The notes: a model not told the origin generated them from the sequence alone. Positions 25,387-34,010 are shown, numbered from the stretch's first letter. The stretch is 64,000 bases of DNA from Streptomyces sp. DG1A-41 (GCF_037055355.1 NZ_CP146350.1:248001-312000); one strand, 5' to 3'. Numbers and translations are program-made.

Positions 25387-26289
25387 ATGCGCAGACCGTG
25401 GATCGTGGGTGTGCTGGTGGCGGTGCTGCTGCTCGGTGCGTGCGGCGATCCGTCGTCCGGGCCCGAGGCTCCCCCGCCGTCCGCTCCGGAGGTGTCCGCG
25501 ACCACGCACCAGCGTGCCCCCGCCTCCCCCAGCGCCCGGACCCCCGTGAAGGCGCCCACCGTGCTGTACCTCGGCGACTCACTCGCCATGGAGAACCACA
25601 AGGTCCTCGGCCAGGAGCTGCGCCGGGACCTGCGCGCGACGTACACGAGCGCCCCCTACTCGGGCACCACCCTGTGCGACTACCTGGAGGGCACGGCCGA
25701 GCGGTCCCTCGTACCGGCCCGGGACAAGGCGGCCGCCCTGGTGCGGTCGCTGCGTCCGGACTTCGTGGTGTTGCAGTTCTGGGGCAACGCCTGGGACTTC
25801 ACCTGGTGCATGGACGGGATCACGTACGACGGTGCGCGGGAGCGGTACTTCAGGCGGTACGAGGCCGACGCGCGCAGGCTCGTCGAGCAGATCGCCACGG
25901 CCGGCGGGTCCCACCGGCCGCGGATCGTGTGGGTGCTCCAGGGCCCGGACCCGATCACGCCCGACCGGGTGCGCCGGGTGAACGGACTGTACGAGCGGCT
26001 GGCCGCCGCCTCGGGCGGCATCGTCGCCGATGCCGGTGGAGCGGTGAGTCCGGGCTCGGACCGCTACACCTGGACGCAGTACCTCCCGTGCACCGACTAC
26101 GAGCGTGCCCACCCCGACTACTGCACTCAGCCCTCCCGCGACCGGACGGCCCTGCACCGGGACGACGACTACCTGCACTTCTGCCTGGCACCCACGACGT
26201 CCACGCCGAAGCCCTGCCCGGTCCGCTCCCCCGGCATCCTGCGCATCGCCCGCGAGATCACGAAAACCATTCGACAGTCGATGAGTTGA
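25387..26289 (+). CDS. SGNH-hydrolase-like lipoprotein
   Basis: This 300-residue lipoprotein has a signal (WIVGVLVAVLLLGACGD) with lipobox LGAC, then a Pro/Ser/Thr-rich spacer of about 45 residues and an SGNH domain starting at VLYLGDSLAMENH with the nucleophile Ser. VVLQFWGNAWDF supplies a G-N block, and a DDDYLHFC segment may provide the final His. The SGNH/PatB-like group includes O-acyltransferase-associated esterases acting on cell-wall sugars. ATG 25387 follows GGGAG at 8 bases; the frame upstream has no signal-like start. Confidence 0.82.
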   Translation: MRRPWIVGVLVAVLLLGACGDPSSGPEAPPPSAPEVSATTHQRAPASPSARTPVKAPTVLYLGDSLAMENHKVLGQELRRDLRATYTSAPYSGTTLCDYLEGTAERSLVPARDKAAALVRSLRPDFVVLQFWGNAWDFTWCMDGITYDGARERYFRRYEADARRLVEQIATAGGSHRPRIVWVLQGPDPITPDRVRRVNGLYERLAAASGGIVADAGGAVSPGSDRYTWTQYLPCTDYERAHPDYCTQPSRDRTALHRDDDYLHFCLAPTTSTPKPCPVRSPGILRIAREITKTIRQSMS

Positions 26290-26321
26290 CCGCTCGAATG
26301 GCAGCCATGTGCGCGGTGCGA

Positions 26322-27197
26322 ATGCATGAGGACGAAGTGGACATCGACGTCTCGCTCGTCGGCCGGCTGATCGCGGGACGGTTCCCACGGTGGGCAGGAC
26401 TGCCCCTGCGGCGCCTGGAGTCCTCCGGGACGGAGAACGCCATGTTCCGTCTCGGCACGGACAAGGTCGTACGGCTCCCCCGGCATCCGCGCGCCATCGA
26501 CGCCATCACGCACGAACTGCGCTGGCTGCCCCGGCTGGCCCCCGGGCTTCCCGCCGCCGCGCCCGAGCCTCTCGGGCGGGGTGAGCCCGGCGAGGACTTC
26601 CCGTGGCCCTGGGCGGTGTACGGCTGGCTGGAGGGTCACAACCCGGTGCCCGGCACACTGGAGGAACCCCGGCTGCTCGCCGGGGACCTGGGGGCGTACG
26701 TCACCGCCCTGCGCCGGACCGACGCGGCGGAGGGTCCGATCGGGTACCGGGGTGTGCCGCTGGCGACCCGGGACCGGTTCATGCGTGAGGCGCTCGCGCA
26801 GTTGGCGGGGCGGATCGACACCGCGGCGGTGACGGACCTGTGGGAGCAGGCACTGCGCACCCCGCAGTACGCCGGGCCGCCGGTCTGGGCGCACGGCGAT
26901 CTGATGGCCGGGAACCTGCTGGTCAGCGGCGGACGGCTGACCGCCGTGATCGACTACGGCACGGTGGGGGTGGGCGATCCCGCCGTCGACCTCATCAGCG
27001 CCTGGTGTGTGCTGCCCGCCGAGGTCCGCGGCGTCTTCCGCGAGGCCGTGGGCGCCGGCGAGGCCGAGTGGGCGCGGGGCCGGGGCTGGGCCCTGTCGAT
27101 CGCGGTCATCGCGCTGCCGTACTACTGGGAGACGAACCCGCCGGTCGCGGCGAACTCGCGGCATGTGATCAGGGAGATCCTGGCCGAGGCCGGATAG
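26322..27197 (+). CDS. Aminoglycoside phosphotransferase (APH/ChoK-like) family protein
   Basis: This protein of about 291 residues is a kinase-like small-molecule phosphotransferase. The ATP-binding lobe includes SSGTENAMFRLGTDKVVRLP. The catalytic loop and metal site are complete: HGDLMAGNLL (Asp base and Asn) and AVIDYGTVGVGDPAVDL. Proteins of this class phosphorylate aminoglycosides, macrolides, homoserine or choline; resistance cannot be assumed. ATG 26322 (MHEDEVDIDV) is preferred because related proteins begin there, but ATG 26298 and GTG 26337 are also in frame and no strong Shine-Dalgarno sequence decides. Confidence 0.85.
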   Translation: MHEDEVDIDVSLVGRLIAGRFPRWAGLPLRRLESSGTENAMFRLGTDKVVRLPRHPRAIDAITHELRWLPRLAPGLPAAAPEPLGRGEPGEDFPWPWAVYGWLEGHNPVPGTLEEPRLLAGDLGAYVTALRRTDAAEGPIGYRGVPLATRDRFMREALAQLAGRIDTAAVTDLWEQALRTPQYAGPPVWAHGDLMAGNLLVSGGRLTAVIDYGTVGVGDPAVDLISAWCVLPAEVRGVFREAVGAGEAEWARGRGWALSIAVIALPYYWETNPPVAANSRHVIREILAEAG

Positions 27198-27226
27198 GGG
27201 CAGAAGGTGTTCCTGCCCCTGTCCGG
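27190..27226. terminator. Bidirectional terminator hairpin
   Basis: AGGGGCAG (27196-27203) pairs with CTGCCCCT (27213-27220). The stem can be extended by CCGGA/TCCGG on the outside. It includes the phosphotransferase stop codon and lies between two convergent genes. Confidence 0.6.
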
Positions 27227-27234
27227 AGAGCGCG

Positions 27235-27717
27235 TCATTCGCCCGCGTACGCCTTCTCCAGGGCCGCGATGTCGAACTTGCTCATCGCCATGAACGCCTC
27301 GGTCACCCGGGCCGCCTTCGCCGGGTCCGGGTCGGTGATCATGTCGTCGAGCCGGTCGGGTACGACCTGCCATGACACGCCGTACCGGTCCTTGAGCCAG
27401 CCGCAGGGGCCGGGCTCGCCACCGTTCTCGGTGAGCTTGGTCCAGTAGTAGTCGATCTCCTCCTGGTCCTCGCAGAAGATCATGAAGGAGACCGCCTCGG
27501 TGAACTTGAACTGAGGGCCGCCGTTGAGTCCGAGGAACTTGTGTCCGTTGGCCGTGAACTCGACGGTCATCACGCTGCCGGCGGGCTGGGGCGCTCCCGC
27601 GGGGTAGCGGGCGATCTTTCCGACGCTGGAGTTCTTGAAGACCGAGACGTAGAAGTGGGCAGCCTCCTCCGCCTGGCCGTCGAACCAGAGACACGTCGTG
27701 AAGCCGTCGGATGCCAT
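27235..27717 (-). CDS. VOC family protein (PhnB / 3-demethylubiquinone methyltransferase-like fold)
   Basis: This 160-residue single-module VOC protein has the PhnB-like signatures [40 protein letters not shown], and [17 protein letters not shown]. The group has unknown function in most bacteria despite older methyltransferase names. ATG 27717 has AGGAGG 5 bases upstream, a strong start. It is convergent with the phosphotransferase and separated by a hairpin. It lies divergent from clpP3. Confidence 0.88.
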   Translation of the reverse strand: MASDGFTTCLWFDGQAEEAAHFYVSVFKNSSVGKIARYPAGAPQPAGSVMTVEFTANGHKFLGLNGGPQFKFTEAVSFMIFCEDQEEIDYYWTKLTENGGEPGPCGWLKDRYGVSWQVVPDRLDDMITDPDPAKAARVTEAFMAMSKFDIAALEKAYAGE

Positions 27718-27880
27718 GAGTACCTCCTGGAGCGTGGATCGCTGTCATCTGTGTCGACCGGTCCACGCCGGGAAACTCATCGGCCGGGCGGGTGATTATT
27801 CACCGGGACGGCGGGTTCGTCCGCCGGGCGTTCTTCCGGGAGTCGCGCGAGAAGGGCTGAGACCGGCTGGACGAACGCGC

Positions 27881-27924
27881 TCTGCCGGGAGCGGATCTGC
27901 CGAGGGCAGAGAAACGGTCTGCGG
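27881..27924 (+). promoter_or_regulatory. Candidate PopR operator upstream of clpP3
   Basis: TCTGCC (27896-27901) and GGCAGA (27905-27910) form a perfect 6-bp inverted repeat around GAG. Additional half-sites TCTGCC at 27881-27886 and TCTGCG at 27919-27924 flank it. The cluster lies 80-125 bp before the clpP3 start. PopR is known to activate clpP3-clpP4 from upstream repeats in S. lividans; I recall TCTGC/GCAGA cores, but the exact box should be compared. Confidence 0.5.
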
Positions 27925-28004
27925 GCATCGTCCGAGGCCAAGAGTGGAGTCGACGGCACATCCGCGGCAGGTCCGCGGAACTTCCGCCACGACGAGGAGA
28001 ACCG

Positions 28005-28646
28005 ATGACTCCACTCACGACACTCACCCCGCGGTCGGAGGAGGGCGACACCCCTCCGACCCGGTTCGACGACCATCTGGCCGCCCAGCTGCTCGCGCAG
28101 CGCATCGTGCTGCTGGGCACGCAGGTCGACGAGGTCTCCGCGAACCGGGTCTGCGCCCAGCTGCTGATCCTGTCCGCGGAGGACCCGCGCACCGACATCA
28201 GCCTGTACATCAACAGCCCCGGCGGCTCGGTGCACGCGGGCCTCGCCATCTACGACACGATGCGGCTGATCCCCAACGACGTCTCCACCCTGGCCATGGG
28301 CTTCGCCGCCAGCATGGGCCAGTTCCTGCTCTGCGTCGGCACGCCGGGCAAGCGCTACTCCCTGCCGAACGCGCGCGTCATGATGCACCAGCCGTCGGGG
28401 GGCATCGGCGGCACCACCGCCGACATCGAGATCCAGGCGCAGAACCTGGAGTTCACCAAGCGGACCATCGAGCGGATCACCGCCGAGCACACCGGACAGA
28501 CCCCGGAGACCATCTCCCGGGACGGCGACCGGGACCGCTGGTTCACGGCCGAGGAGGCCAAGGAGTACGGCATGGTGGACCGGGTCCTGGAGTCCCTCGC
28601 GGACATCCGCCCGGCGGCCACCCGGCGCAGGATGGGGCTTCAGTGA
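28005..28646 (+). CDS. clpP3: ATP-dependent Clp protease proteolytic subunit ClpP3
   Basis: This 213-residue ClpP subunit has a complete triad context: nucleophile Ser in [11 protein letters not shown], His in MMHQPSGG and an Asp in the [10 protein letters not shown] region. The oligomerisation and substrate-groove motif [19 protein letters not shown] is intact. In Streptomyces clpP3-clpP4 form a second operon, silent until ClpP1P2 activity falls and PopR accumulates. The gene pair here, with popR adjacent, matches that organisation. ATG 28005 follows GAGGAG. It overlaps clpP4 by one base (TGATG), indicating translational coupling and a mixed ClpP3P4 barrel. Confidence 0.93.
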   Translation: MTPLTTLTPRSEEGDTPPTRFDDHLAAQLLAQRIVLLGTQVDEVSANRVCAQLLILSAEDPRTDISLYINSPGGSVHAGLAIYDTMRLIPNDVSTLAMGFAASMGQFLLCVGTPGKRYSLPNARVMMHQPSGGIGGTTADIEIQAQNLEFTKRTIERITAEHTGQTPETISRDGDRDRWFTAEEAKEYGMVDRVLESLADIRPAATRRRMGLQ

Positions 28647-29248
28647 TGGGTACCTACACGATTCCGAACGTCGTCGAGCGCACCCCCCAGGGCGAACGTT
28701 CCTACGACGTGTTCAGCCGGTTGCTGAACGAGCGGATCATCTTCCTCGGCACCGAGATCGACGACGGCGTCGCCAACGTCGTTATCGCACAGCTCCTCCA
28801 TCTGGAGTCGTCGTCCCCGGAGAGCGAGATCTCGATCTACCTCAACTCCCCCGGCGGCTCGTTCACTTCGCTCATGGCCATCTACGACACCATGACGTAC
28901 GTGCAGGCGCCGATCTCGACGTTCTGCGTCGGGCAGGCGGCCGCCACGGCGGCCGTGCTGCTGGCCGGCGGGGATGCCGGGCGGCGGTTCGTGCTGGAGC
29001 ACGCGCGGGTGCTGCTCGGGCAGCCGGCCTCGGGCGGAGCGCGCGGCACGGCGTCCGACCTGTCGCTCCAGGCCAAGGAGATGGTGCGGATCCGCTCCCA
29101 GGTGGAGGAGGTGCTGTCCCGGCACACCCACCACGACGTGGCGACCCTGCGGGCCGACATGGACCGCGACAAGGTGCTCACCGCGCAGGAGGCGGTGGGC
29201 TACGGGCTGGCCGACGAGGTGCTCAGCCGACGCCCCGTGCGGGTCTGA
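28646..29248 (+). CDS. clpP4: ClpP4-type Clp protease subunit, active-site residues replaced
   Basis: This 200-residue ClpP homologue keeps the fold ([19 protein letters not shown]). However, the nucleophile segment reads [14 protein letters not shown], with Ala where active ClpP has Ser. The His segment reads [10 protein letters not shown], with Gly where active ClpP has His. Without both residues it should not hydrolyse peptides itself and probably acts as a structural or regulatory ring in a ClpP3P4 heterocomplex. Position, length and sequence ([21 protein letters not shown]) match Streptomyces ClpP4. It is coupled to clpP3 and convergent with popR. Confidence 0.9.
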   Translation: MGTYTIPNVVERTPQGERSYDVFSRLLNERIIFLGTEIDDGVANVVIAQLLHLESSSPESEISIYLNSPGGSFTSLMAIYDTMTYVQAPISTFCVGQAAATAAVLLAGGDAGRRFVLEHARVLLGQPASGGARGTASDLSLQAKEMVRIRSQVEEVLSRHTHHDVATLRADMDRDKVLTAQEAVGYGLADEVLSRRPVRV

Positions 29249-29268
29249 GGCGCCGGCCGGCCACCGGT

Positions 29269-29706
29269 TCAGGCGGCCATGCACAGTCCCTCGGACGACG
29301 AGGGGGACGAGGGGGACGCCCCGCGGCGGCTGCCGGCCGAGTACCGCGAGGTGACGCGGATCAGTTCGCCCTGCGCCCTCGACAGCAGGTCACCGAGGCT
29401 CAGTCCGAGGGCGTGGGCGGCGGCCGCGAGGACCTCCGAGGAGGCCTCCTTGCGGCCGCGCTCCACCTCCGACAGGTACGGCATCGAGATCCGCGCCTCG
29501 TCGGCGACGTCCTTCAAGGTCCGCTCCTGCGCGAGACGTTCGCGCCGCAGGACGTCACCGACCAGGTCACGCCACAGAGGCTCCTTCGCGGCGGGGGCCG
29601 ACGGCCCCTGACGCGGCGGAGCGGTGGCCGGGCGGGCGGCCCGGGGGCGCGCGCCGGACGGACGCAGGGGAATGACGCGGGCATCGTTCGGCACGTGGTT
29701 GCTCAC
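29269..29706 (-). CDS. popR: PopR, XRE-type regulator of clpP3-clpP4
   Basis: This 145-residue protein has a basic, Pro/Ala-rich N-terminus and then a clear XRE/Cro helix-turn-helix (RTLKDVADEARISMPYLSEV) in the middle. The C-terminal tail ends CMAA. In S. lividans PopR activates clpP3-clpP4 and is itself degraded by ClpP1P2, dependent on its terminal alanines; the AA end here fits that degron. The gene is convergent with clpP4, 20 bp apart, as expected for this locus. GTG 29706 is used, although the GGAG before it is only 3-4 bases away. Confidence 0.87.
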   Translation of the reverse strand: MSNHVPNDARVIPLRPSGARPRAARPATAPPRQGPSAPAAKEPLWRDLVGDVLRRERLAQERTLKDVADEARISMPYLSEVERGRKEASSEVLAAAAHALGLSLGDLLSRAQGELIRVTSRYSAGSRRGASPSSPSSSEGLCMAA

Positions 29707-29909
29707 TTCTCCAGCCTAGGAGTCGTGGTCGTCAGGGGAAGGGGCCGGCATTCCGCCCTGGGTGGAATCACCGAACGGACCGGTCGCCAGGCGGCGTTGG
29801 GCGACCGCGGCTCCTCCGCGCGCTCCCCGGAGTGATCGTCTCGTCGCTCGGGCCCGACGGCCCCGGCCGCCGCACGCCACCGACTTCTCCGCCGCCGTCC
29901 GATCGCCGG

Positions 29910-29934
29910 GCATGTGTAGCGCAGAACCGGGTAC
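29910..29934 (+). promoter_or_regulatory. SigB-type promoter of the sigma factor gene
   Basis: GCAT (29910-29913), 15 bases, then GGGTAC (29929-29934) is an exact match to GNNT-N14-16-GGGTAC. It lies 55 bases upstream of ATG 29990. In S. coelicolor sigL is reported to be SigB-dependent, consistent with this site. Confidence 0.65.
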
Positions 29935-29989
29935 CCGCAACTCGGAAGCACCCAGGCAGATGCCCGTCGTGACGTTCATGGGAGAGGTA

Positions 29990-30877
29990 ATGGAGACCGC
30001 CGTGATCCGGTCGCAGGCACAGGTCGTCGAAGAGAACGCGCAGGCCGGCACGGGTGACGGAGAACTGCCGGGAGTCGTGGACCCGCGGTCCGTGGCGCCG
30101 CGCGACGCCAGGGAGCTGTCCCGCCAGTTCTTCCGGCGCCTGACGGAACTCGAAGAGGGCACGCACGAATACCAGTACGCGCGCAACACGCTGATCGAGA
30201 TGAACATGTCGCTCGTACGGTTCGCGGCCGGCCGGTTCCGGGGCCGCGGCGACGACATGGAGGACATCGTCCAGACCGGCATGATCGGCCTGATCAAGGC
30301 CATCGACCGGTTCGAGCTGGCGCGCGAGGTCGAGTTCACCTCCTTCGCGCTGCCGTACATCGTCGGTGAGATCAAGCGGTTCTTCCGGGACACGACGTGG
30401 GCGGTGCACGTGCCGCGGCGGCTTCAGGAACTGCGCGTGGAGCTGGCCAAGGCCCGCGAGGAACTCGCCAGCCGGCTGGACCGCGAACCCACGGTCACCG
30501 AGCTGGCCACGCTGATGAACATCTCCGAGAAGGAGGTCGTCGAGGGGCAGATCGCCGCCAACGGGTACAACTCGTCCTCCCTGGACGCCGCGCTGACCGG
30601 CGACGGCCCGGAGAGCGGCGAGGCGGTCCTGGCCGACTTCATCGGCGTGGAGGAGGACGGGCTGCGGCTCGTCGAGGACTTCCAGTCGCTGGCCCCGCTG
30701 ATGGCGGAGCTCAGTGAGCGCGACCGGCAGATCCTCCACATGCGATTCGTGGAGGAGGCCACCCAGGCGGAGATCGGGGAGCGGCTGGGCTGCTCGCAGA
30801 TGCACGTCTCCCGTCTGATCAAGCGGATCATCACGCGACTGCGCGAGGGCATGCTGGGCGAGCTGGGCTGCGCCTGA
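29990..30877 (+). CDS. SigB/SigF-family stress sigma factor, SigL-like
   Basis: This 295-residue type 3 sigma factor has sigma-2 (MSLVRFAAGRFRGRGDDMED, DIVQTGMIGLIKAIDRFE, FTSFALPYIVGEIKRFFRD), sigma-3 (PRRLQELRVELAKAREEL) and sigma-4 (LSERDRQILHMRFVEEATQ with the HTH AEIGERLGCSQMHVSRLI). It is the SigB/SigF/SigL/SigM class of osmotic and oxidative stress factors. Next to clpP3-clpP4-popR it corresponds by recalled synteny to S. coelicolor sigL, but I leave the symbol blank. ATG 29990 follows GGGAGAGG at close spacing. An upstream SigB-type promoter and a convergent anti-sigma kinase suggest a regulatory cascade. Confidence 0.9.
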   Translation: METAVIRSQAQVVEENAQAGTGDGELPGVVDPRSVAPRDARELSRQFFRRLTELEEGTHEYQYARNTLIEMNMSLVRFAAGRFRGRGDDMEDIVQTGMIGLIKAIDRFELAREVEFTSFALPYIVGEIKRFFRDTTWAVHVPRRLQELRVELAKAREELASRLDREPTVTELATLMNISEKEVVEGQIAANGYNSSSLDAALTGDGPESGEAVLADFIGVEEDGLRLVEDFQSLAPLMAELSERDRQILHMRFVEEATQAEIGERLGCSQMHVSRLIKRIITRLREGMLGELGCA

Positions 30878-30898
30878 CGCCGTCGGCGGACCAGCGGG

Positions 30899-30939
30899 TG
30901 CCGTCCCCACATGCGGGACATGCGGGAGGGGGAACGGCA
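30899..30939. terminator. Bidirectional terminator hairpin
   Basis: TGCCGTCCCC (30899-30908) pairs with GGGG and ACGGCA (30934-30939) between the convergent sigma-factor and anti-sigma genes. The loop contains a short duplicated CATGCGGGA. No T tract is seen. Confidence 0.5.
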
Positions 30940-30995
30940 TCCGCCGCTGCTCCGGGGAGCCGGGGCTCCGGACGGCTCGACAGCCCGTGGACGGC

Positions 30996-31460
30996 TCAAC
31001 CCTCGGCTTCGCCGGTGAGCGGCAGCACGGCGCGTACCCGCTTGCCCACCGGCACCAGCTCCACGCTGACCTGCTCCGCGAGCGCGTGGACGATCTCCAG
31101 GCCGTGCCGCCCGACGCGTTCGGGGTTGCGGGGGAAGACGCGGGGCAGTGCGCAGCTGCTGTCGTAGACCGACACCATCACCGCGGTGTCCGTGCCGACG
31201 AGCTCCAGGATGTACGGCCCGTTGCTGTGCCGGTCCGCGTTGGTGACCAGCTCGCTCACGACGAGTTGCACCGCGCCGTCGGCCCGGTTGTCGATGCGCG
31301 CGCACCACTCGGTCCTGAGCTGGTCGAGAAAGAGCGCGGCGAAGGACCGCGCCTCGGCGATGCAGCCCTGCTCGCCGGTGTAGTGTGCCGCCCGCCTCAG
31401 CGGTTCCACGGGCACGTCGAAACCAGTCGGTATCACTGCCCCGTCCAGGTGGTCGATCAT
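30996..31460 (-). CDS. ATP-binding anti-sigma factor / serine kinase (RsbW-like)
   Basis: This 154-residue GHKL ATPase of the HATPase_c_2 type has an N box AVQLVVSELVTNADRHS, a D box region VSVYDSSCALP and the G-rich GRHGLEIVHALAEQ. Small proteins of this kind bind and inhibit SigB-family sigma factors and phosphorylate STAS anti-anti-sigma factors. Its convergent position against the sigma gene makes it the natural partner, though many Streptomyces RsbW paralogues are orphans. ATG 31460 has GAGAGA upstream. A SigB-type promoter (31534-31510) precedes it, so both genes may be induced together and provide feedback. Confidence 0.85.
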   Translation of the reverse strand: MIDHLDGAVIPTGFDVPVEPLRRAAHYTGEQGCIAEARSFAALFLDQLRTEWCARIDNRADGAVQLVVSELVTNADRHSNGPYILELVGTDTAVMVSVYDSSCALPRVFPRNPERVGRHGLEIVHALAEQVSVELVPVGKRVRAVLPLTGEAEG

Positions 31461-31509
31461 TCGTTTCTCTCTGGGAAGCCGGACTGGCCGGACACTCTGC
31501 ACAGTGCTC

Positions 31510-31534
31510 GTACCCCGAGCCGGGCTTCGCAGTC
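31510..31534 (-). promoter_or_regulatory. SigB-type promoter of the anti-sigma gene
   Basis: On the minus strand GACT (31534-31531), 15 bases, then GGGTAC (31515-31510) matches GNNT-N14-16-GGGTAC. It lies 49 bases upstream of ATG 31460. Confidence 0.6.
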
Positions 31535-31682
31535 CTGACAGGCCTTCGGCCCGTCCGGTGCCCGGGGCATTGTCCCCTGTCCGCGGGGCACCCGGTAGGA
31601 ATCGGGACCGGCCGAGGGCGGCCTGTCCGGATCGCCGGACGGTCATCACGGTACGGCGCCCGCCCTGTGGGAAGGGCGAACG

Positions 31683-32267
31683 ATGAACGAGCTGATGGCG
31701 GCACGGAGCCTGACGACCCTGCCGGTGGTCACCCTGGGCGGCGACGCCGTGGCCCAGGTCAAGCACACCCTCTTCGACGCCGCCGCCGGGCGTGTCACCG
31801 GTTTCACGCTCAGCGGCCGGGGACTGCTGTCGGGCCCGCTGAAGCAGAGCCTGCCCTGGACGGCCGTGCACTCGCTGGGCCATGACGCGGTCATGATCGT
31901 CGACGCCGGTGCTCTGGCGGACACGTCCGTCGTGGCGGCACGCCAACAGGTCCAGGAGGGCCGGGTACTGCACGCGAAGGTGCTGACCGACGAGGGCGCC
32001 GAGGTCGGGACGGTGCTCGACGTGGTCGTCGAGGGCGGCGGCAGCGGCCGGGTCGTGGGCTTCCGGATCGCCGCGGGCAAAGCGCTGGTGCAGGGCTTTG
32101 GGCGGCGCCGGCACCGGGTGTACGTGCCGCGCGGCGAGACGCTCGTGGTCACCGGCCGGGCGCTGGTGATCCCGGCGGACGCCGTCCGCTACGTGGCCGA
32201 CGACCTGCCGGCCTTCGCCGCCCGGGTCGGCGCCTTCCGCGAGGGACGGAAGGGGACGCCGCCATGA
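31683..32267 (+). CDS. PRC-barrel domain protein (two barrels)
   Basis: This 194-residue protein has two PRC-barrel-like modules. The first covers LTTLPVVTLGGDAVAQVKHTLFD to SLPWTAVHSLGHDAVMI; the second runs from AKVLTDEGAEVGTVLDVVVE to GFRIAAGKALVQGF. PRC barrels are small beta folds that mediate protein or RNA contacts, as in RimM and photosynthetic reaction centres. In actinobacteria they often occur in stress and membrane loci of unknown role. ATG 31683 has GAAGGGCG 5 bases upstream. It overlaps the following PRC-barrel gene by 4 bp (ATGA). Confidence 0.8.
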   Translation: MNELMAARSLTTLPVVTLGGDAVAQVKHTLFDAAAGRVTGFTLSGRGLLSGPLKQSLPWTAVHSLGHDAVMIVDAGALADTSVVAARQQVQEGRVLHAKVLTDEGAEVGTVLDVVVEGGGSGRVVGFRIAAGKALVQGFGRRRHRVYVPRGETLVVTGRALVIPADAVRYVADDLPAFAARVGAFREGRKGTPP

Positions 32268-32680
32268 TGCTGTTCTCCCAGGCGCGGGGGCTGCCGGTGC
32301 TGACGCTGGCCGAGGCGGACGAGATCGGCGTCGTGAAGTCCCTGACGGTCGACGCCCCGTCCGGTGTGGTCACCCATGTCCGGGTGCGCGGCAGGTACTC
32401 CCGCAGGGAGTCCGCCCTCCCCTGGGGCGCCCTGCACGCCGTCGGCCCGGACGCCGTGCTCGTCCGCTCGGCCGCCGCCCCGTCCGACGTGCCGCCGCAC
32501 CGCGAGCTGCCGGGCCTCAGGATTCTCACTGAGACGGGCACCGAGCTCGGCAGGGTCCAGGATGTCGTGTTCGAACCGGAGACCGGCCGCATCGAGGCGG
32601 TCCGCACCGCGCACGGCGACCTGCCGGCCGATTACATGCTCGGCGCCGGCGACTACGCCCTGGTGGTCCGTGCCGGGTGA
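32264..32680 (+). CDS. PRC-barrel domain protein
   Basis: This 138-residue protein has related tandem PRC-barrel-like modules (GLPVLTLAEADEIGVVKSLTVD and LRILTETGTELGRVQDVVFE, closing LGAGDYALVVRAG). The start ATG 32264 overlaps the upstream stop, so the two PRC genes form a translationally coupled pair, possibly products of a duplication. No enzymatic motif is present. They lie next to the SigL-like sigma factor unit but on a separate transcript. Confidence 0.8.
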   Translation: MMLFSQARGLPVLTLAEADEIGVVKSLTVDAPSGVVTHVRVRGRYSRRESALPWGALHAVGPDAVLVRSAAAPSDVPPHRELPGLRILTETGTELGRVQDVVFEPETGRIEAVRTAHGDLPADYMLGAGDYALVVRAG

Positions 32681-32691
32681 GCCGGGCCGGG

Positions 32692-33831
32692 TCAGGAGGC
32701 CGGGGGCTGGCCAGTCGTGCCGTTTCCAGTGTCGTTCCCGGGCGGAGGCTGCTGCGGCTCCGACGTCGGCGGCTGCTGCTCGCTCGTCGGCGGCTCCGGC
32801 GAGGTCTCCGGATCCGATGTCGGCGGTTCGCTCGTGGGAGGCTCCGGCGAGGTCGGGCCGGCTGGTGACGTCGGCGTGGTGACGCTCACCGACGGGGAGG
32901 GCTTGTCGGGCTTCTCGGTCTTGCGGTCCTTCGTACCGGTGTCGCCCTTGTGTCGCTCGAACCACTCGCCGTCGGGCTCGCACACGACGAAGACGTCGAC
33001 CGGCTTGGGAGCGGGCGCGACCGCGACGACGTTCGACGGCTTGTAACCCGGCCACGCGTCGCCGGTCATCTTGGGCGCGGTCTGCTGGGCGACCGGCGCG
33101 GACAGCGGGTTGCCGCACGCGCAGCGCACCCGGGGCACGCCGCGGTCGTCGACGAGGACGGCCGTGCCGGCCTGGAGGACGGCCTGGTAGCTGGTGGCCC
33201 TGCCGTCCTGGTAACCGTGGTTGGTGACGCGGGTGTCCATGCGCAGCACCACGGGAGTGAGCGAGCGCAGGTAGGCGGGAACGTCGGGCGGGTCGACGCG
33301 GGCGACGGAGGCGAACGCCCGCTGCTTGTCCGGAGCACCCTTGAAGTAGGTGATCTGCTTCTCCACGTCACAGCTGGTTGCGTTGCGGGTGCCGCCGTAC
33401 AGGCCGGGCGCGCCGCCCCGTACGCCCTGGACGGCGTTCTGCGTGGCCAGCTCGGTCGGCGAGGGCGAGACCGGTGAGGCCGAGCTCTCCTTCGCCGTGG
33501 ACTCGGTGAACGGGTCCGGGCCGGTGTCGGCCGCGGGCTGGAGGAAGACCTCGCCCTCGGACGTGCTGGTACCGCCGTCGGACGCGCCGGTGCCGCCGCC
33601 GTCGGGCCGGGTGAACACCACGGCCAGGATCACGGCGGCCACGACGGCCGTGGCGATCAGCGCGACGCGAGGTACCGACCCCCACCACGGTCGGCGGGGC
33701 TCCGGCGCCTGCCCTCCCCCACTCGGCGGTTCGGAGGGCGGCCCGCCTCCCGACGGCGGCTGGGAGGGACCCGACAGCGGGCCCGAGGGGGGTCCTGTGG
33801 GGCGGCCGGACGACGGCGGTTCGACGCTCAC
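32692..33831 (-). CDS. DUF6777-type membrane-anchored protein
   Basis: This 379-residue protein has a Pro/Gly/Ser-rich cytoplasmic N-terminus (about 1-50), one transmembrane helix (VALIATAVVAAVILAVVF) and an extracellular domain of about 200 residues. That domain includes EVFLQPAADTGPDPFTEST, a Cys in NATSCDVEKQI, and the CACGNPL motif. A long Pro/Ser/Thr-rich tail with repeated EPPTSE follows. The pattern fits the Streptomyces DUF6777 family, commonly next to streptophobe genes as here. The function is unknown; the tail looks like a wall-spanning or disordered region. The start ATG 33831 begins the charged proline-rich segment. Confidence 0.75.
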   Translation of the reverse strand: MSVEPPSSGRPTGPPSGPLSGPSQPPSGGGPPSEPPSGGGQAPEPRRPWWGSVPRVALIATAVVAAVILAVVFTRPDGGGTGASDGGTSTSEGEVFLQPAADTGPDPFTESTAKESSASPVSPSPTELATQNAVQGVRGGAPGLYGGTRNATSCDVEKQITYFKGAPDKQRAFASVARVDPPDVPAYLRSLTPVVLRMDTRVTNHGYQDGRATSYQAVLQAGTAVLVDDRGVPRVRCACGNPLSAPVAQQTAPKMTGDAWPGYKPSNVVAVAPAPKPVDVFVVCEPDGEWFERHKGDTGTKDRKTEKPDKPSPSVSVTTPTSPAGPTSPEPPTSEPPTSDPETSPEPPTSEQQPPTSEPQQPPPGNDTGNGTTGQPPAS

Positions 33832-34010
33832 GAGCTCTTCTTCCCGCGTGGGTTCTCTGCGGCCTTCTCACACCCGAGGCGATTGATCCCGATGTATGCC
33901 GCTTTTTCCACTACGAGTTCATTGTGTGCTCCGGTTCCGTACGGCTCGCAAGCCGACGCGGACGGACCTCCTGACGGGCGTCCGGCGCGGGTGCTGCTTA
34001 GCGTGGCAGC

